Source: CBDDBK01 sp965225715
GTDB lineage: Bacteria; Bacteroidota; Bacteroidia; Cytophagales; Flammeovirgaceae
Reading direction: 5' to 3'
DNA length: 64,000 bases
Assembly (NCBI GenBank): GCA_965225715.1
Contig: CBDDBK010000002.1
Span: 868,001-932,000 of the forward strand
Made by a program: the position numbers and the translations under genes. The notes under the pieces were generated by a model, which had not been told where the DNA came from, made no database searches, and saw only the letters and a list, made by a program, of their open reading frames with translations. Numbering within the stretch: position 1 is the first letter of the stretch; each line of letters starts with the position of its first letter. Below are positions 8,977 to 17,007 of this stretch, piece after piece.

Positions 8977-9036
8977 GTGTAAAAAGTATAGAATTTTACA
9001 GGTTTGTTGTCAATTTTAGGGATTTTTGTATTTATA

Positions 9037-9067
9037 AAAAGCCTTAATTTTAAAAATCAAGGCTTTT
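9037..9067 (-). terminator. Terminator after the HepT remnant
   Basis: The arms AAAAGCCTT (9037-9045) and AAGGCTTTT (9059-9067) are complementary, and on the minus strand the stem runs into a T-rich stretch. It lies about 15 bp past the stop of the decayed HepT gene and separates it from pair B. Confidence 0.65.
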
Positions 9068-9080
9068 GGGTAAAAAATAT

Positions 9081-9434
9081 TAAACTATATTTTTGAGTAT
9101 AGCTTGTATCTGCTTTCTCAATATTGGAATATCATTTTGGATTATATCCCATATGACTTTAGGGCTTACACCAAAATATTCATGGTATGACTATATTACT
9201 TAAATCAATAATAGACCTCCAATTTATATTTGAATATTGAGATTGTAACTCATCAGAAAGATGGTTACTTGATTCACCTACAATACATAAAGAATACGAT
9301 ATTGATGAAGATATGATGATATTGTTCTTGTGATCCTCATAAGTTTTGACTTCCTGCTTACATTTTTCTATGTTTTCTATAGCATCTAAAATGTGTTGCA
9401 GTCTAATTTTATCTCCTAATTTACGCTCTTTCAT
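9081..9434 (-). pseudogene. HepT-like (DUF86) ribonuclease toxin, frameshifted
   Basis: HepT is the HEPN-fold RNase of the MNT/HepT toxin-antitoxin system. The first 84 codons match the family (RLQHILDAIENI; IVGESSNHLSDELQ; INWRSIIDLSNIVIP), then the frame is lost. A one-base deletion shifts the rest, HEYFGVSPKVIWDIIQNDI and on to TAA at 9081, into another frame. The active-site motif R(N)xxxHxY is split by the shift, and its Arg is replaced by Ser (LSNIVIP then HEY). The toxin is therefore predicted dead. Confidence 0.75.
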
Positions 9435-9571
9435 AAATCAATATCGCTGTCTTTGGTAGCTTCACCTCTGGCGTGCGAGCCAAAGAGATAGGCTTTTTTG
9501 ACAGGTTGGGTTTTTAAAAAATCGATTAGTACCTGATATTTTGATAAATCGATCTTGGTTGTGACTTCCAT
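9431..9571 (-). pseudogene. MNT-type nucleotidyltransferase antitoxin, truncated
   Basis: A 46-codon gene, ATG at 9571. It ends right after the nucleotidyltransferase signature GSHARGEATKDSDIDL, which has the GS and two-Asp pattern. Its TGA overlaps the ATG of the HepT gene by 4 bp. Full MNT antitoxins run to about 100 residues or more and need a third acid downstream, which is missing here. So only the N-terminal third of the AMP-transferring antitoxin remains next to a toxin that is also broken. Confidence 0.65.
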
Positions 9572-9588
9572 AATGTTTTAAATGTGTT

Positions 9589-9996
9589 TTAAAATGAATA
9601 ATTATATTGATACATATTTTGGTTTGGCGTTTTCTTTTTTTCTAAAAAACATCGTTTATGGTGTTTTAAAAACTCATCGGGCATGAGAATGGTAAAATAA
9701 TTGACTATTTTGACCCATTCCTGCCTTAAATCCTGCTTATCTTGTTTAGATAAATTATCCAAAAGAAACACCTTCTTTTGATTACGTTTATTGATATAAA
9801 CTTGCCACCAAAAAATGCCTTGATAAGTCTTGGCATAATGTTGAATATCATCGACCAAATCTTGTATTTCTTGACTGGTAAACAATGCCTTCACATTTGG
9901 GGTAACTATCACTTCGCCATCAAAGCAATAATTGCCATTTTCAAAATCGGGTTCTTCGTGTACCCATGTAAAATCAGGCGAAAAACATGTACTCAT
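9589..9996 (-). CDS. Hypothetical protein
   Basis: A 135-residue protein that I do not recognise. The start is set at the ATG before STCFSPDFTW (9994-9996); the longer frame back to 10068 adds a lysine- and leucine-rich leader with no features. It is soluble, aromatic-rich (WVHEEPDF, GIFWWQVYINKRNQKKVF) and ends with a lysine-rich tail. It sits between the MNT/HepT remnant and DUF433/DUF5615 pair C on the same strand. There is no signal peptide or membrane segment. Its place in a toxin-antitoxin cluster suggests an accessory or orphan component, but that is only context. Confidence 0.55.
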   Translation of the reverse strand: MSTCFSPDFTWVHEEPDFENGNYCFDGEVIVTPNVKALFTSQEIQDLVDDIQHYAKTYQGIFWWQVYINKRNQKKVFLLDNLSKQDKQDLRQEWVKIVNYFTILMPDEFLKHHKRCFLEKKKTPNQNMYQYNYSF

Positions 9997-10095
9997 TATC
10001 GTTTTTTTAAAGTTCAGTAAATATTTAATAATGAGTATATTATATAGCAATAAGCTGTTTGTCTTCAAGCCTCTTGTTCGGTTTTTGAAAGGGAT

Positions 10096-10422
10096 TTATT
10101 GAGGCACTTTTATGACTCCATTTTTGGGCTTATTTTTCAAAATTTCTATAATTTCAGGGATAAGCGGTTTTATAGATGTATAAACCAAAAATCGAGTGTT
10201 AAGTAAAATTACAGGTATAGGATATTTGTTGAAATTCTGTTGATGCTGCATGCTCTTATCTCCTGTAATCAATGCTTCAAAGTGGGTTTCAAGCATTGCC
10301 TTGAGTAACTCTCCATTTTCTTTTCCTTTCCATTTCATGTCCTTAACCGAGAAAACTTTAAAGAAGCTATCAAAGTCTTTTTTGATGCCTTCGTGTACAT
10401 TTTCATCAAGTAATATTTTCAT
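10096..10422 (-). CDS. DUF5615 PIN-like toxin-like protein, pair C
   Basis: A 108-residue member of the same family as 7883-8227 and 8300-8644. It keeps LLDENV, MKWKGKENGELL, ALITGDKSMQHQQNF and YPIPVILLNTRF. It follows its DUF433 partner by 10 bp. Three paralogous toxins on one island could either be independent addiction modules or cross-react with each other's antitoxins. Confidence 0.8.
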   Translation of the reverse strand: MKILLDENVHEGIKKDFDSFFKVFSVKDMKWKGKENGELLKAMLETHFEALITGDKSMQHQQNFNKYPIPVILLNTRFLVYTSIKPLIPEIIEILKNKPKNGVIKVPQ

Positions 10423-10432
10423 ACGATCCTGC

Positions 10433-10663
10433 TTAAATATTATGAGATGGTGTAATTTTTTTTTGGGCTAATTGAACAATACCGATTGCCTGCTCTCGTG
10501 TAACTGTTGGAAAACCTTCTAAAAATTCTTCTATCGAGAGATTATTTTCGATATGGTCAAAGAGGATTTTAAGTGGTACTCTTGTTCCATTAAAAACAGG
10601 TGTTCCCCCTAATACATTGGGGTTTACTTCTACAAATTGTTGTAAATCATTATATTCTTTCAT
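10433..10663 (-). CDS. DUF433 antitoxin-like protein, pair C
   Basis: A 76-residue DUF433 protein with NPNVLGGTPVFNGTRVPL and the helix TREQAIGIVQLAQKK. It lies 66 bp after the primase-like gene on the same strand, so it may be read together with rep and the primase as well as from its own promoter. It is the partner of the toxin at 10096-10422. Confidence 0.82.
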   Translation of the reverse strand: MKEYNDLQQFVEVNPNVLGGTPVFNGTRVPLKILFDHIENNLSIEEFLEGFPTVTREQAIGIVQLAQKKITPSHNI

Positions 10664-10729
10664 ATCTAAAGGGTATTTATTTTCAGTATATTTAAAAAAT
10701 AGTTGTAGTACAATTAAAAAGAGGTATTA

Positions 10730-11680
10730 TCAATATATCATCGTCATAATTTCCTCCATACTTAGCTTGTTAGGCTTGCTATCCTGATGAATATGAGGAT
10801 ACATAACGGCTTTAACATGCTGTCCATTCTTAGAGAGTTTTTCTTCCAAAGATTTTGTACCTGCCCTACCCGCTTTGTCATTGTCTAAAAAAAGTACGGT
10901 GTTTTTAGAGAGTGTTTTGAGTAGGTCAATTTGCGTATTGCTCGCCATATTACCCATAATGGCAACGACATTATGAAGCCCTTGTTGCCAGAGATACATT
11001 GCCGAGTAAAAGCCTTCTACAACGATAATAAATTTTGGATTTTGAGCTTTGACTCGGTGGTAGTTAAACAACTCGATAGACTTATTAAAATAGAATTTCC
11101 ATTGTTTGGTTTCAAGATTTTGTCCAGCGTAGCCTATGCGTTGTTCCTGTGTGTTGTGCATAGGTATAGCGATGTGGTCTTTTAGCGTTCCAATAAGAGC
11201 CTGTCCAATGTCAAAAAAGCGGATGGTTTTATCGGTAAGTTTTTTGGTTTTGGCGAGATAAGGGACATTTCTTTTGAGGTCAATGTGCAAATTTTTAGGT
11301 TGATTGCTTAGAGTTGGTGTATTTGGCTTTAAAACGCTCTTAGCGGGCTTTAAATTGGTTTGGTTGTGTTCTACCCTACCAAAGAGGTTTTTGAGCTGTA
11401 TAGCGGCTTTTAGGGCGTCTCTGGTCTTATCTAATCCTGTCATGTCGCAGTAGAAGTCTATACAGCCTTCGCCTGCTCCGCAGTGCGTATGGCAGATATA
11501 GAGATTGTGGGTGGTTTTTATGGCAAAACTTCCACTATTGCCGTCTCCTGCGTGTTTTGGGAAGGGGCAGTTTCCGTGTAGTTGTTCGCCTTTTTCAGTT
11601 AATTCAAGGTGGAAATGCTTGACGAGGTCTTGGAGGCTTATTTGGGATTTAAGGGCTTTAAAGTCAATGCTGTGCTTCAT
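10730..11680 (-). CDS. CHC2 zinc finger / TOPRIM primase-like protein
   Basis: A 316-residue plasmid-type primase. The N-terminus carries a CHC2-like zinc finger (CPFPKHAGDGNSGSF, then YICHTHCGAGEG, about residues 35-80). The C-terminal half is a TOPRIM domain with Glu in IIVVEGFYSAMYL and the Asp pair in VLFLDNDKAGR. It is shorter than DnaG (about 600) and lacks the helicase-binding part, as is usual for mobile-element primases. It begins 1 bp after the rep stop, so the two form an operon. It probably primes replication of the former plasmid. Confidence 0.82.
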   Translation of the reverse strand: MKHSIDFKALKSQISLQDLVKHFHLELTEKGEQLHGNCPFPKHAGDGNSGSFAIKTTHNLYICHTHCGAGEGCIDFYCDMTGLDKTRDALKAAIQLKNLFGRVEHNQTNLKPAKSVLKPNTPTLSNQPKNLHIDLKRNVPYLAKTKKLTDKTIRFFDIGQALIGTLKDHIAIPMHNTQEQRIGYAGQNLETKQWKFYFNKSIELFNYHRVKAQNPKFIIVVEGFYSAMYLWQQGLHNVVAIMGNMASNTQIDLLKTLSKNTVLFLDNDKAGRAGTKSLEEKLSKNGQHVKAVMYPHIHQDSKPNKLSMEEIMTMIY

Positions 11681-11681
11681 T

Positions 11682-13121
11682 TTAAAGATTTGGAATAATA
11701 AGGTTATTGAGTTCTTCTAATTCAGCTTTAAGGCTTTCAACTTGAGGTTTATATTTTTTGTTTATGTCTTTGAAATACTTGGGGTATTGGTTTTGAATAG
11801 TGAGCGAACAAAGGGCGTTGAGCATAGGATTGTCCTTCAAGTTTTCTATTGGCGATAGTTTGAGGTCTATGCTTACAAATGTTTTATTTTTTTGTTCTTC
11901 TATGGCTTTCTCAATTGCTCCGCTATGCTCTTTGTCTATAGTTTCAATAATGGTATCTTTTTCTTTTTCCCATTGTTTGTTGAGGTTGTAGAGTTGGTCT
12001 TCAGTGACTATTTTTCTTTGTTTTCGTTGGTTGTTGAGGCGTATTTTTTGTTTTCGTTTTTCTTGTTGTTGGGTTTTAGGGTCTTTAAAGTTTTGTTTGA
12101 GGGCTGTTCTGAGGAAACCTGCGGGGTTTTCTATTTTATTTTGCTTTTGTTTGCTTGTTAGGATTTGGATTTTTTCTTGCATGTATTTGGCGAGGTCTTT
12201 ATCGGGGAATGCTTCGGAGGCGTATTTTAACAGGTTTTGAGCGTCTTTCTTTGTTATGCCTATGTTTGTAATGGTTTGTATTATTTCTTCGTTATTTGGG
12301 CTATTTTTGGCTATTTTTGCTATATTTTTGTCTTCTTCAAAGATGGAGGTTTGATTTCTGTTCGGTTCTGGCAGGACTTTTGGGGTAGTTTCAGTGATCG
12401 GTTCTTTGTTTTCGTTTGTGTGAATAATGAACTCTACAGCCATAACTTTTCTTTTTTGTCTGATTTCTATGAAGTTAAGGCAAATATCAGTTTTTTCTTT
12501 AAGTTCCTTTTCAGCTGGTAATATTACCCTTCTTTTAAAGTCTCCATAGAGGCGATACTGGTTATCATTAAGTTTCAATATTTGCTTGAGTTCTTCAATT
12601 TTAAATGTTCGTCGTCCTAATTTTTGATATTGTTTGAGGAGTTCATAAATTCTTATAGAAAAACCACTTCTAAGATAGGCAATATTTTCATATTTATAGG
12701 CGGTAAAATTCCTTTTCAGTCTTAGTAAATAAGGTTTGAGAAATGGTGATATTTCGTAGGTAATGTGTCCGTCATTATTAACGATAGAAACATCATTGAT
12801 AAGATTAACAATGTGAGTTTGATCTTTTTCTACGATTTCTATTACAGTTTCTTTAAGGGATTTTATGATTTGTTTAAAATCACCGTATATGGTTCCCCAC
12901 TTTGTTTCTTTAGGGTTAATAAGGTCTTTTAATTCATTTATATGGATACTATGTGTTTTAAAATCACTGTCATCAGGTTCTATCATAGAGATCATATACA
13001 AAAAAACTTTTTGTTCACGGAGGGTCATTTTGTAGTTTGCTTCTACAAGACGATTATATTTGATAATCAGTCTTTTATTTCTTTTTTTAGCCCTAATTTT
13101 TGATTCACTTATATAATTCAT
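11682..13121 (-). CDS. Plasmid replication initiator, Rep_3 (RepB-like) family
   Basis: A 479-residue initiator. Residues 20-230 form the paired winged-helix Rep_3 core: VEANYKMTLREQKVFLYMIS, the INELKDLI segment and YLRSGFSIRIYELLKQYQK are typical. The C-terminal half is a long charged, coiled-coil-like extension rich in Lys and Gln, longer than in most family members. The ATG (13119-13121) is only 3 bp inside the edge of IS481 copy 2, so the native promoter has been replaced by IS sequence. Expression may now depend on read-through from the transposase gene, whose stop lies 5 bp upstream. It is followed by the primase gene. Confidence 0.87.
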   Translation of the reverse strand: MNYISESKIRAKKRNKRLIIKYNRLVEANYKMTLREQKVFLYMISMIEPDDSDFKTHSIHINELKDLINPKETKWGTIYGDFKQIIKSLKETVIEIVEKDQTHIVNLINDVSIVNNDGHITYEISPFLKPYLLRLKRNFTAYKYENIAYLRSGFSIRIYELLKQYQKLGRRTFKIEELKQILKLNDNQYRLYGDFKRRVILPAEKELKEKTDICLNFIEIRQKRKVMAVEFIIHTNENKEPITETTPKVLPEPNRNQTSIFEEDKNIAKIAKNSPNNEEIIQTITNIGITKKDAQNLLKYASEAFPDKDLAKYMQEKIQILTSKQKQNKIENPAGFLRTALKQNFKDPKTQQQEKRKQKIRLNNQRKQRKIVTEDQLYNLNKQWEKEKDTIIETIDKEHSGAIEKAIEEQKNKTFVSIDLKLSPIENLKDNPMLNALCSLTIQNQYPKYFKDINKKYKPQVESLKAELEELNNLIIPNL

Positions 13122-13124
13122 ATG

Positions 13125-14248
13125 TGTTAGGTTTCATAAGGTTGTTGTGTGCTTACAGCTTGTTTAATTTTCAAATTTAGTATTTTAGTTCTAAACTCAT
13201 CAGGTTTTAGTTTAAAAATGGTCTCATCTAATTCAAACCATTTTTCAACGGCATTAAAAGGGGTTTTTACATTGAGTTCTCGTCTAAGGCTTCCATGTCT
13301 TCTATAAAGATTATAATGGATTAAAAAGTTGGTTAAATCCCTATTCATTTCTTGTAAAGAATTATACTTCACCCTTTTAACAGTTTTTTCTTTTATAATA
13401 GCATTCGCCTTTTCTACCATTCCATTCGTTTTGGGCGTAAAAGGCTTGGTACATCGGTGGGCTATATCATTTTCTTTGCAAACAAGGTCTAATTGACTTG
13501 GTTTGGTACAGTACTTGCCTGTTTTGTCCTTGATCAAATGATTGCTAAACTCAAGACCATTATCGGTTAAAACATGAGTAATACCAAAAGGAAAAAACGC
13601 TAAACAAGCTAGCATAAAATCTTTTGCGTAAACACTTGTTTTGGCGTCATATATCTTGTAATACAAGGTTCTTGTAGCCCTATCTATAGCAACAAAAAGG
13701 TAATACTTTTTGCCTTGTATTTTTGGCAAATAAGTAACATCTATATGCAGGTATCCCGGATCATACTCTTTGAACTGCTTAGCTTTTTCTTTTTCTTTCC
13801 GAGGTACTCTATTAACGCCCTCTCTAACGAAGGTTCTGTAGACGGCACTTCTTATCTTTAGGGGGGCTTCTGGATTTAAGACTTCCGTAATTTCATCCAA
13901 GGACAACCAAGTTAAAGTTCTTATCTTCAATGCTATAACCCTATTCATTTCATTCAAAGAATACGTTATAGTCTGCGGACGCGAACTTTTATCCTCAAAG
14001 TTAGTTCTATTTTTCCACTTCCTTATTGTGTTCTCTGAGACACCGTGATGTTCTGACAACTTAGAACAAGCTAAATTACTTTTGGATATTTCAGAACGTA
14101 GACGTATATTTGTCGTCGCGTTAGAGTGATAAGTTTGTTTCATTGTTGTTTATTTTAAAAATTTGTTTATATAGTCAATAATAAACAAACTGTCATTCTT
14201 TCTACTAAAGAAAAAGAAAAATACCCAACAACGTAGTGCAACTAATCA
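13125..14248 (-). mobile_element. IS481-family element, copy 2 (intact)
   Basis: A 1124-bp element with the same ends as copy 1 and an uninterrupted transposase. Its left end lies 3 bp from the rep start codon and its right end is followed by GTTTGT, the repeat also seen outside copy 1. Confidence 0.88.
13127..14143 (-). CDS. IS481-family transposase
   Basis: A 338-residue DDE transposase, full length for the family. The N-terminal helix-turn-helix (CSKLSEHHGVSENTIRKWKN) lies near residues 27-46. The rve integrase core has Asp in LHIDVTYLP, Asp in HVLTDNGLEF and Glu in NGMVEKANAIIKEK. The C-terminal YRRHGSLRRELNVKTPFNAV stretch is also typical. All catalytic acids are present, so this copy could move itself, the broken copy 1, or the whole island. 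Confidence 0.93.
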   Translation of the reverse strand: MKQTYHSNATTNIRLRSEISKSNLACSKLSEHHGVSENTIRKWKNRTNFEDKSSRPQTITYSLNEMNRVIALKIRTLTWLSLDEITEVLNPEAPLKIRSAVYRTFVREGVNRVPRKEKEKAKQFKEYDPGYLHIDVTYLPKIQGKKYYLFVAIDRATRTLYYKIYDAKTSVYAKDFMLACLAFFPFGITHVLTDNGLEFSNHLIKDKTGKYCTKPSQLDLVCKENDIAHRCTKPFTPKTNGMVEKANAIIKEKTVKRVKYNSLQEMNRDLTNFLIHYNLYRRHGSLRRELNVKTPFNAVEKWFELDETIFKLKPDEFRTKILNLKIKQAVSTQQPYET

Positions 14249-14254
14249 GTTTGT
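14249..14254. repeat. Right target-site duplication of the composite island (GTTTGT)
   Basis: GTTTGT directly follows the right end of IS481 copy 2 and equals 3529-3534 at the far left end of the island. Confidence 0.65.
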
Positions 14255-14262
14255 ATTATAGC

Positions 14263-14288
14263 TTAATTGTTCCACGTGGAACAATTAA
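14263..14288. promoter_or_regulatory. parS-like ParB binding site 2
   Basis: A perfect 26-bp palindrome with the core TGTTCCACGTGGAACA (14268-14283), the same 16 bases as site 1 at 3485-3500. It lies 8 bp right of the island's right direct repeat and 8 bp from the alaS stop. With the island and one direct repeat removed, sites 1 and 2 are about 39 bp apart. Confidence 0.8.
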
Positions 14289-14296
14289 AAACCATT

Positions 14297-16921
14297 TCAA
14301 CTTATTATTGCCTTAGCTTCTTTCAAAACTTCTTTTAAGTTGCTTTTGTTTTTTCCTCCAGCAATAGCTAAAAATGTTTGACCTCCACCTTTACCATCTA
14401 TTTGTTTAGCCAACTGATTGATAATTTTATTGGCATTATAGCCTTTTTTTTGCATATCGTCAGATAAGACAACTAATACGTAAGGTTTCTCTTTAATTAT
14501 GGTTACTAAAACTCCAAAAAAACATTCTTTTAGTTGTTTTCTTAATTCAAATGCCAATAGTCTGAGGTGTTCTGTTTTTTCAATTTCAATATTCTCAAAC
14601 AAAGTTATTATGGTATTATAAGGTTTAGTTTTTTTGTATAGATTATCTACAAGTCGTTTTAGATTGTTTTGCTCAAGTTTTTTGATTATTTTTTCATACT
14701 CATTGTTTTGTTTCAAAGTTTTTACAACTTGAAATTCAATATCTTTTGGATTTTTATAATGTTGCCTTATATTATTTAAAACCTGAAGATTTAAGTCTAC
14801 ATAATCTATAGCTTTTTGAGCAGTAAAAGCCTCTATTCTGCGGACACCTGCGGCTACAGAACTTTCTGAAATGATTTTAAAAAACCCAATTTGATGGGTG
14901 TTTTCAACATGAGTACCTCCACAAAGTTCAATAGAAAAGTTTTTGTCAAATGTTATAACCCTTACTTTATTACCATACTTTTCACCAAACAAAGCCATGG
15001 CACCTCTATTTTGAGCCTCTTTAAAAGCCAAATCCCTTTCTTCTTCTAAGGCAATTCCCAAACGAATTTTTTCATTAACCAAATTATTTATAGTTTTAAT
15101 TTGGCTTTCATTAATTTTTTCAAAATGGGAAAAATCAAAACGTAAGCTATGTTCATCTACTAAAGAGCCTTTTTGTTCCACATGTTTACCCAAAACTTGA
15201 CGTAAAGCCGCATGCAATAAGTGAGTAGCACTATGATTAAACGTTGTCAATTTTCGTTTTTGTGTATTTACAAAACAAGAAATTTGTTCGTTCAAAACTT
15301 TTGGTAAAACATTTACATAGTGTATAATTAAATCATTTTCTTTTCTTGTATTTAAAACGTGTATTTTTTCTCCAGCAACCAAAAAATAGCCTTTATCACC
15401 TATTTGACCACCACTCTCGGGGTAAAAAGGTGTTTTGTCTAAGACAATTTGATAATCAGTCTTGTTTTTTAAACTCATTTCACGAACCCTCACTATATTC
15501 GCTTTGGTGCTTAAAGAATCATATCCAATAAACTCTATTTTAGTATCTTTCCTTAAAATTTTCCAATCACCAGTGCTTACTTTAGCGTCTTGTCTTGAAC
15601 GTTCTTTTTGATTATCCATACATATTTTAAAGCCTTTTATATCTACTTTAAAACCCTGTTCTCTAGCTATTAATTCCGTTAAATCAAAAGGAAAACCAAA
15701 AGTATCATAAAGTTTAAAGGCTATATTACCACCCAATAAAGTTTCTTTATTCTTTTTTAAATTTTTAAGAACCTCATTAATCAGATTTAATCCTTTCTCT
15801 AAAGTGTTTAAAAAGTTACGTTCTTCTTCTTTAATAACTTTCATGATAAACTCTGTTTGATCTCCTATTTCTGGAAAAACATTTGTAAACTGAGTCTTTA
15901 AAATAGGAACCAATTCATGTAGAAAAGGCTCTTTAATATTTAAAAATGTGTAAGCGTAACGTACTGCCCGTCTCAAAATGCGTCTGATCACATAACCTGC
16001 CTTGTTATTAGAAGGCAATTGACCATCAGCAATAGCAAAACTTATAGCCCTGATGTGATCTGAAAGAACCCTTATAGCTACATCTGTTTTTTGATTTTTT
16101 CCATAAGAAATACCAGTTTTTTTTGAAATATGTCGAATAAGAGGCTGGAAAAGATCAGTATCATAATTGCTCTTTTGAGCTTGGATAGCCATGATAATAC
16201 GTTCAAGTCCCATGCCTGTATCAATATGCTTTTTAGGTAGACTCTCTATACTTCCATTTGAGGTTCTATTATATTGAATAAAAACCAGATTCCAAATTTC
16301 AATAACCAATGGATGATCTTGATTAACCAAATTTTTACCGTCTATTTTTTCTCTTTCCTTTTGCGAACGCAGGTCAACATGAATTTCAGAACAAGGTCCA
16401 CAAGGACCTATTTCTCCCATCTCCCAAAAATTATCTTTTTTCGAAGCAAAAAGTATCCGTTCTTCAGGCAAAAATTTTTTCCAATAATCCCAAGCCTCTT
16501 GATCAACATCCACATTGTCTATTTTATCACCTTCAAATACAGTAACATATAAACGGTCTTTTTCCAACTTATAAATTTCTGTTAAAAGCTCCCAAGCCCA
16601 AGCAATTGCTTCTTTTTTAAAGTAATCTCCAAAAGACCAATTTCCCAACATTTCAAACATCGTGTGATGATAAGTATCAAAACCCACATCTTCCAAATCA
16701 TTGTGTTTACCTGAAACACGTAAACATTTTTGAGTATCTGTTATACGTGGATAATCTGATGTTTTCGTTCCTAGAAAATAATCTTTAAACTGATTCATAC
16801 CCGCGTTTGTGAACATTAAAGTCGGATCATCTTTAATAACCAAAGGTGCAGAAGGAACATGATGATGATTTTTGGAAATAAAAAAATCTAAAAAAGCAGA
16901 TCTAATTTCTTGAGAAGTCAT
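14297..16921 (-). CDS. alaS: Alanyl-tRNA synthetase
   Basis: Charges tRNA-Ala in the cytosol and edits mischarged Ser/Gly. The protein has 874 residues, the usual family length. The class II catalytic core starts at once (HHHVPSAPLVIKDDPTLMFT, motif-1 region near residues 19-40). GIGLERI-like GMGLERIIMA follows near residue 240. The editing domain carries both zinc/catalytic pairs, HSATHLLHAAL near residue 560 and CGGTHVENTH near residue 665. The C-terminal C-Ala domain ends with a GGKGGGQTFLAIAGG-like segment. It is a single gene transcribed leftward, convergent with the lycopene cyclase gene across the inserted island. Confidence 0.97.
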   Translation of the reverse strand: MTSQEIRSAFLDFFISKNHHHVPSAPLVIKDDPTLMFTNAGMNQFKDYFLGTKTSDYPRITDTQKCLRVSGKHNDLEDVGFDTYHHTMFEMLGNWSFGDYFKKEAIAWAWELLTEIYKLEKDRLYVTVFEGDKIDNVDVDQEAWDYWKKFLPEERILFASKKDNFWEMGEIGPCGPCSEIHVDLRSQKEREKIDGKNLVNQDHPLVIEIWNLVFIQYNRTSNGSIESLPKKHIDTGMGLERIIMAIQAQKSNYDTDLFQPLIRHISKKTGISYGKNQKTDVAIRVLSDHIRAISFAIADGQLPSNNKAGYVIRRILRRAVRYAYTFLNIKEPFLHELVPILKTQFTNVFPEIGDQTEFIMKVIKEEERNFLNTLEKGLNLINEVLKNLKKNKETLLGGNIAFKLYDTFGFPFDLTELIAREQGFKVDIKGFKICMDNQKERSRQDAKVSTGDWKILRKDTKIEFIGYDSLSTKANIVRVREMSLKNKTDYQIVLDKTPFYPESGGQIGDKGYFLVAGEKIHVLNTRKENDLIIHYVNVLPKVLNEQISCFVNTQKRKLTTFNHSATHLLHAALRQVLGKHVEQKGSLVDEHSLRFDFSHFEKINESQIKTINNLVNEKIRLGIALEEERDLAFKEAQNRGAMALFGEKYGNKVRVITFDKNFSIELCGGTHVENTHQIGFFKIISESSVAAGVRRIEAFTAQKAIDYVDLNLQVLNNIRQHYKNPKDIEFQVVKTLKQNNEYEKIIKKLEQNNLKRLVDNLYKKTKPYNTIITLFENIEIEKTEHLRLLAFELRKQLKECFFGVLVTIIKEKPYVLVVLSDDMQKKGYNANKIINQLAKQIDGKGGGQTFLAIAGGKNKSNLKEVLKEAKAIIS

Positions 16922-17007
16922 TGTTAAAATGGATGATAAGTAAATCTATAATTTATAACTTAATAAAATCAACGGTTATTTTTTGCATTTAAAAACCTTA
17001 TTAAGGC

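Larger units (their letters stand above)
3535..14248. mobile_element. Composite, plasmid-derived island bounded by two IS481-family copies
   Basis: A 10.7-kb unit lies between two same-orientation copies of one IS. Its outer ends are flanked by the direct repeat GTTTGT. The cargo is plasmid-like: a Rep_3 initiator, a CHC2/TOPRIM primase-like gene, a serine recombinase, three DUF433/DUF5615 pairs, a dead MNT/HepT pair, an IS630 relic and an IS1 element. Two histories fit: transposition as a composite transposon, or recombination between a plasmid-borne and a chromosomal IS copy followed by trapping of the plasmid. It interrupts the short convergent intergenic region between the lycopene cyclase gene and alaS and separates two parS-like sites. 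Confidence 0.72.

Noticed and set aside
11505..12521. Several plus-strand frames opposite rep and the primase
   Set aside because: Shadows in low-complexity Phe/Cys-rich translation; the minus-strand genes have clear Rep_3 and TOPRIM motifs.
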